Made by a program: the position numbers and the translations under genes. A stretch of DNA of 64,000 nucleotides from assembly GCA_947034895.1 (NCBI GenBank), contig OX344764.1:10354001-10418000 (forward strand). Direction: 5' to 3'. Shown piece after piece: positions 63,563-64,000 of this stretch (its first letter is position 1; each line of letters starts with the position of its first letter). Below the pieces are notes generated by a model. It had not been told where the DNA came from. It saw only the letters and a list, made by a program, of their open reading frames with translations, and did not search any database. This stretch comes from Rhytidiadelphus loreus (taxonomy: Eukaryota; Streptophyta; Bryopsida; Hypnales; Hylocomiaceae).

Positions 63563-63713
63563 GCTAGGGTTTCAAAACCCTAAAGAAGTAATCGCTAGGA
63601 TTTCAAAACCCTAAAGAAACGACGGGTAGGGTTTCAAAACTCTAAAAAAGTGGTAATTAGGTTTGAAAATCCAAAAAAAGAATTGGCTAGGATTTCAAAA
63701 TTTTAAAAAATGA
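63563..63713 (+). repeat. About five tandem 31-bp units containing AGGGTTT / AAACCCTA
   Basis: Units follow the plan GCTAGGGTTTCAAAACCCTA-AAGAAGT, spaced about 31 bp, with later units mutated. Each fresh unit is a near-palindrome joining AGGGTTT to AAACCCT, the plant telobox motif. Copy 1 of the CACTA element has a single unit at about 44006-44034, so the array expanded in copy 2. Confidence 0.75.
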
Positions 63714-64000
63714 CTTGTCTATATTTTTGGGGGATTGCCCATATTTTTCTTGGGCTACCTGAAAATAAAAAAATGTCACTCCCATGAAAATATAACTCAA
63801 CGTTCCCCAAACGTGTTCTCTACGTTCTCTATGAAATACTTTGGTGTTCTCAATCGGCGTATAATATATACGCTTGTGAAGTACAAGGCTTAAAAAAGAC
63901 TAGCAGTCATATTTGCAATCATATTTCTCCTCAAGGTGTTGGCATCAAAGAATATGACTGTGAGCAGTCGCCAGTCATCCTCAGTCATATTTCTGCAGTC

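Larger units (their letters stand above)
61679..64000. mobile_element. CACTA (En/Spm) element, copy 2, cut by the window end
   Basis: It begins CACTACAACAAAAGCAGTG and stays alignable to the element at 42545: the same GTAGATGACTCGGAA, GACATCAGTCATAT and TAATTAGCC blocks, the same subterminal ATATGACT/AGTCATAT units (61710-62250), the same AAGAAGCAA-rich core (63060-63560), and a right side of CGCCAGTCATCCTCAGTCAT. About 25 bp of the right end is missing beyond base 64000. It is roughly 650 bp longer than copy 1 because of an inserted TTAA-flanked element (62316-62516), more subterminal units and an expanded AGGGTTT-repeat block. It has no transposase frame. Confidence 0.88.

Overview
The window is nuclear DNA of a green plant. 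It carries spliced GT-AG genes for a nuclear-encoded chloroplast ATP synthase b' subunit, a second thylakoid-targeted protein, a plant-type Mediator subunit 23, a plant cold-shock/zinc-knuckle protein and a PITH-domain protein. They sit in AT-rich, transposon-laden spacer. Introns of MED23 and the PITH gene are mostly 80-500 bp. The diverged N-terminus of MED23 and a GCM/SWIM-type Mutator-like transposase suggest a non-flowering land plant (bryophyte or lycophyte grade), but that is inference and I cannot name the species.

Layout. 1-5215: GC-rich tandem satellite (95/97-bp monomers, about 50 copies, partly in higher-order blocks), decaying at its right edge. 5216-10636: spacer, then a Mutator-like (MULE) transposase gene with in-frame stops. 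10637-14421: spacer with a small TTAA-flanked element. 14422-15180 (-): single-exon atpG/CFo-II. 15513-17186: three more TTAA-flanked non-autonomous elements. 18576-19688 (-): two-exon gene for a thylakoid-lumen-targeted protein of unknown function. 19900-26400: spacer with a CACTA-type miniature element, degenerate coding remnants and an orphan exon-like segment. 26409-37139 (-): complete MED23 in 22 exons (1577 aa). 37140-46447: AT-rich spacer with a transposon-associated gene remnant, two related hairpins and a 1.7-kb CACTA element with a 3-bp target duplication. 46448-47056 (-): cold-shock-domain protein. 50412-53568 (+): eight-exon PITH-domain gene. 53569-64000: AT-rich spacer with two relatives of a Mutator-like miniature element (one with a 9-bp target duplication), a repeated-palindrome/TATA promoter-like segment and a second, larger CACTA element cut by the window end.

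The five host genes are unrelated housekeeping functions: chloroplast energy conversion, transcription, RNA chaperoning and probable proteasome/redox association. There is no operon-like logic between them, and I see no gene system that is clearly new. The most unusual material is in the repeats: the ordered satellite, a set of TTAA-targeted miniature elements that look piggyBac-like, and the pair of CACTA elements with different internal repeat expansions.
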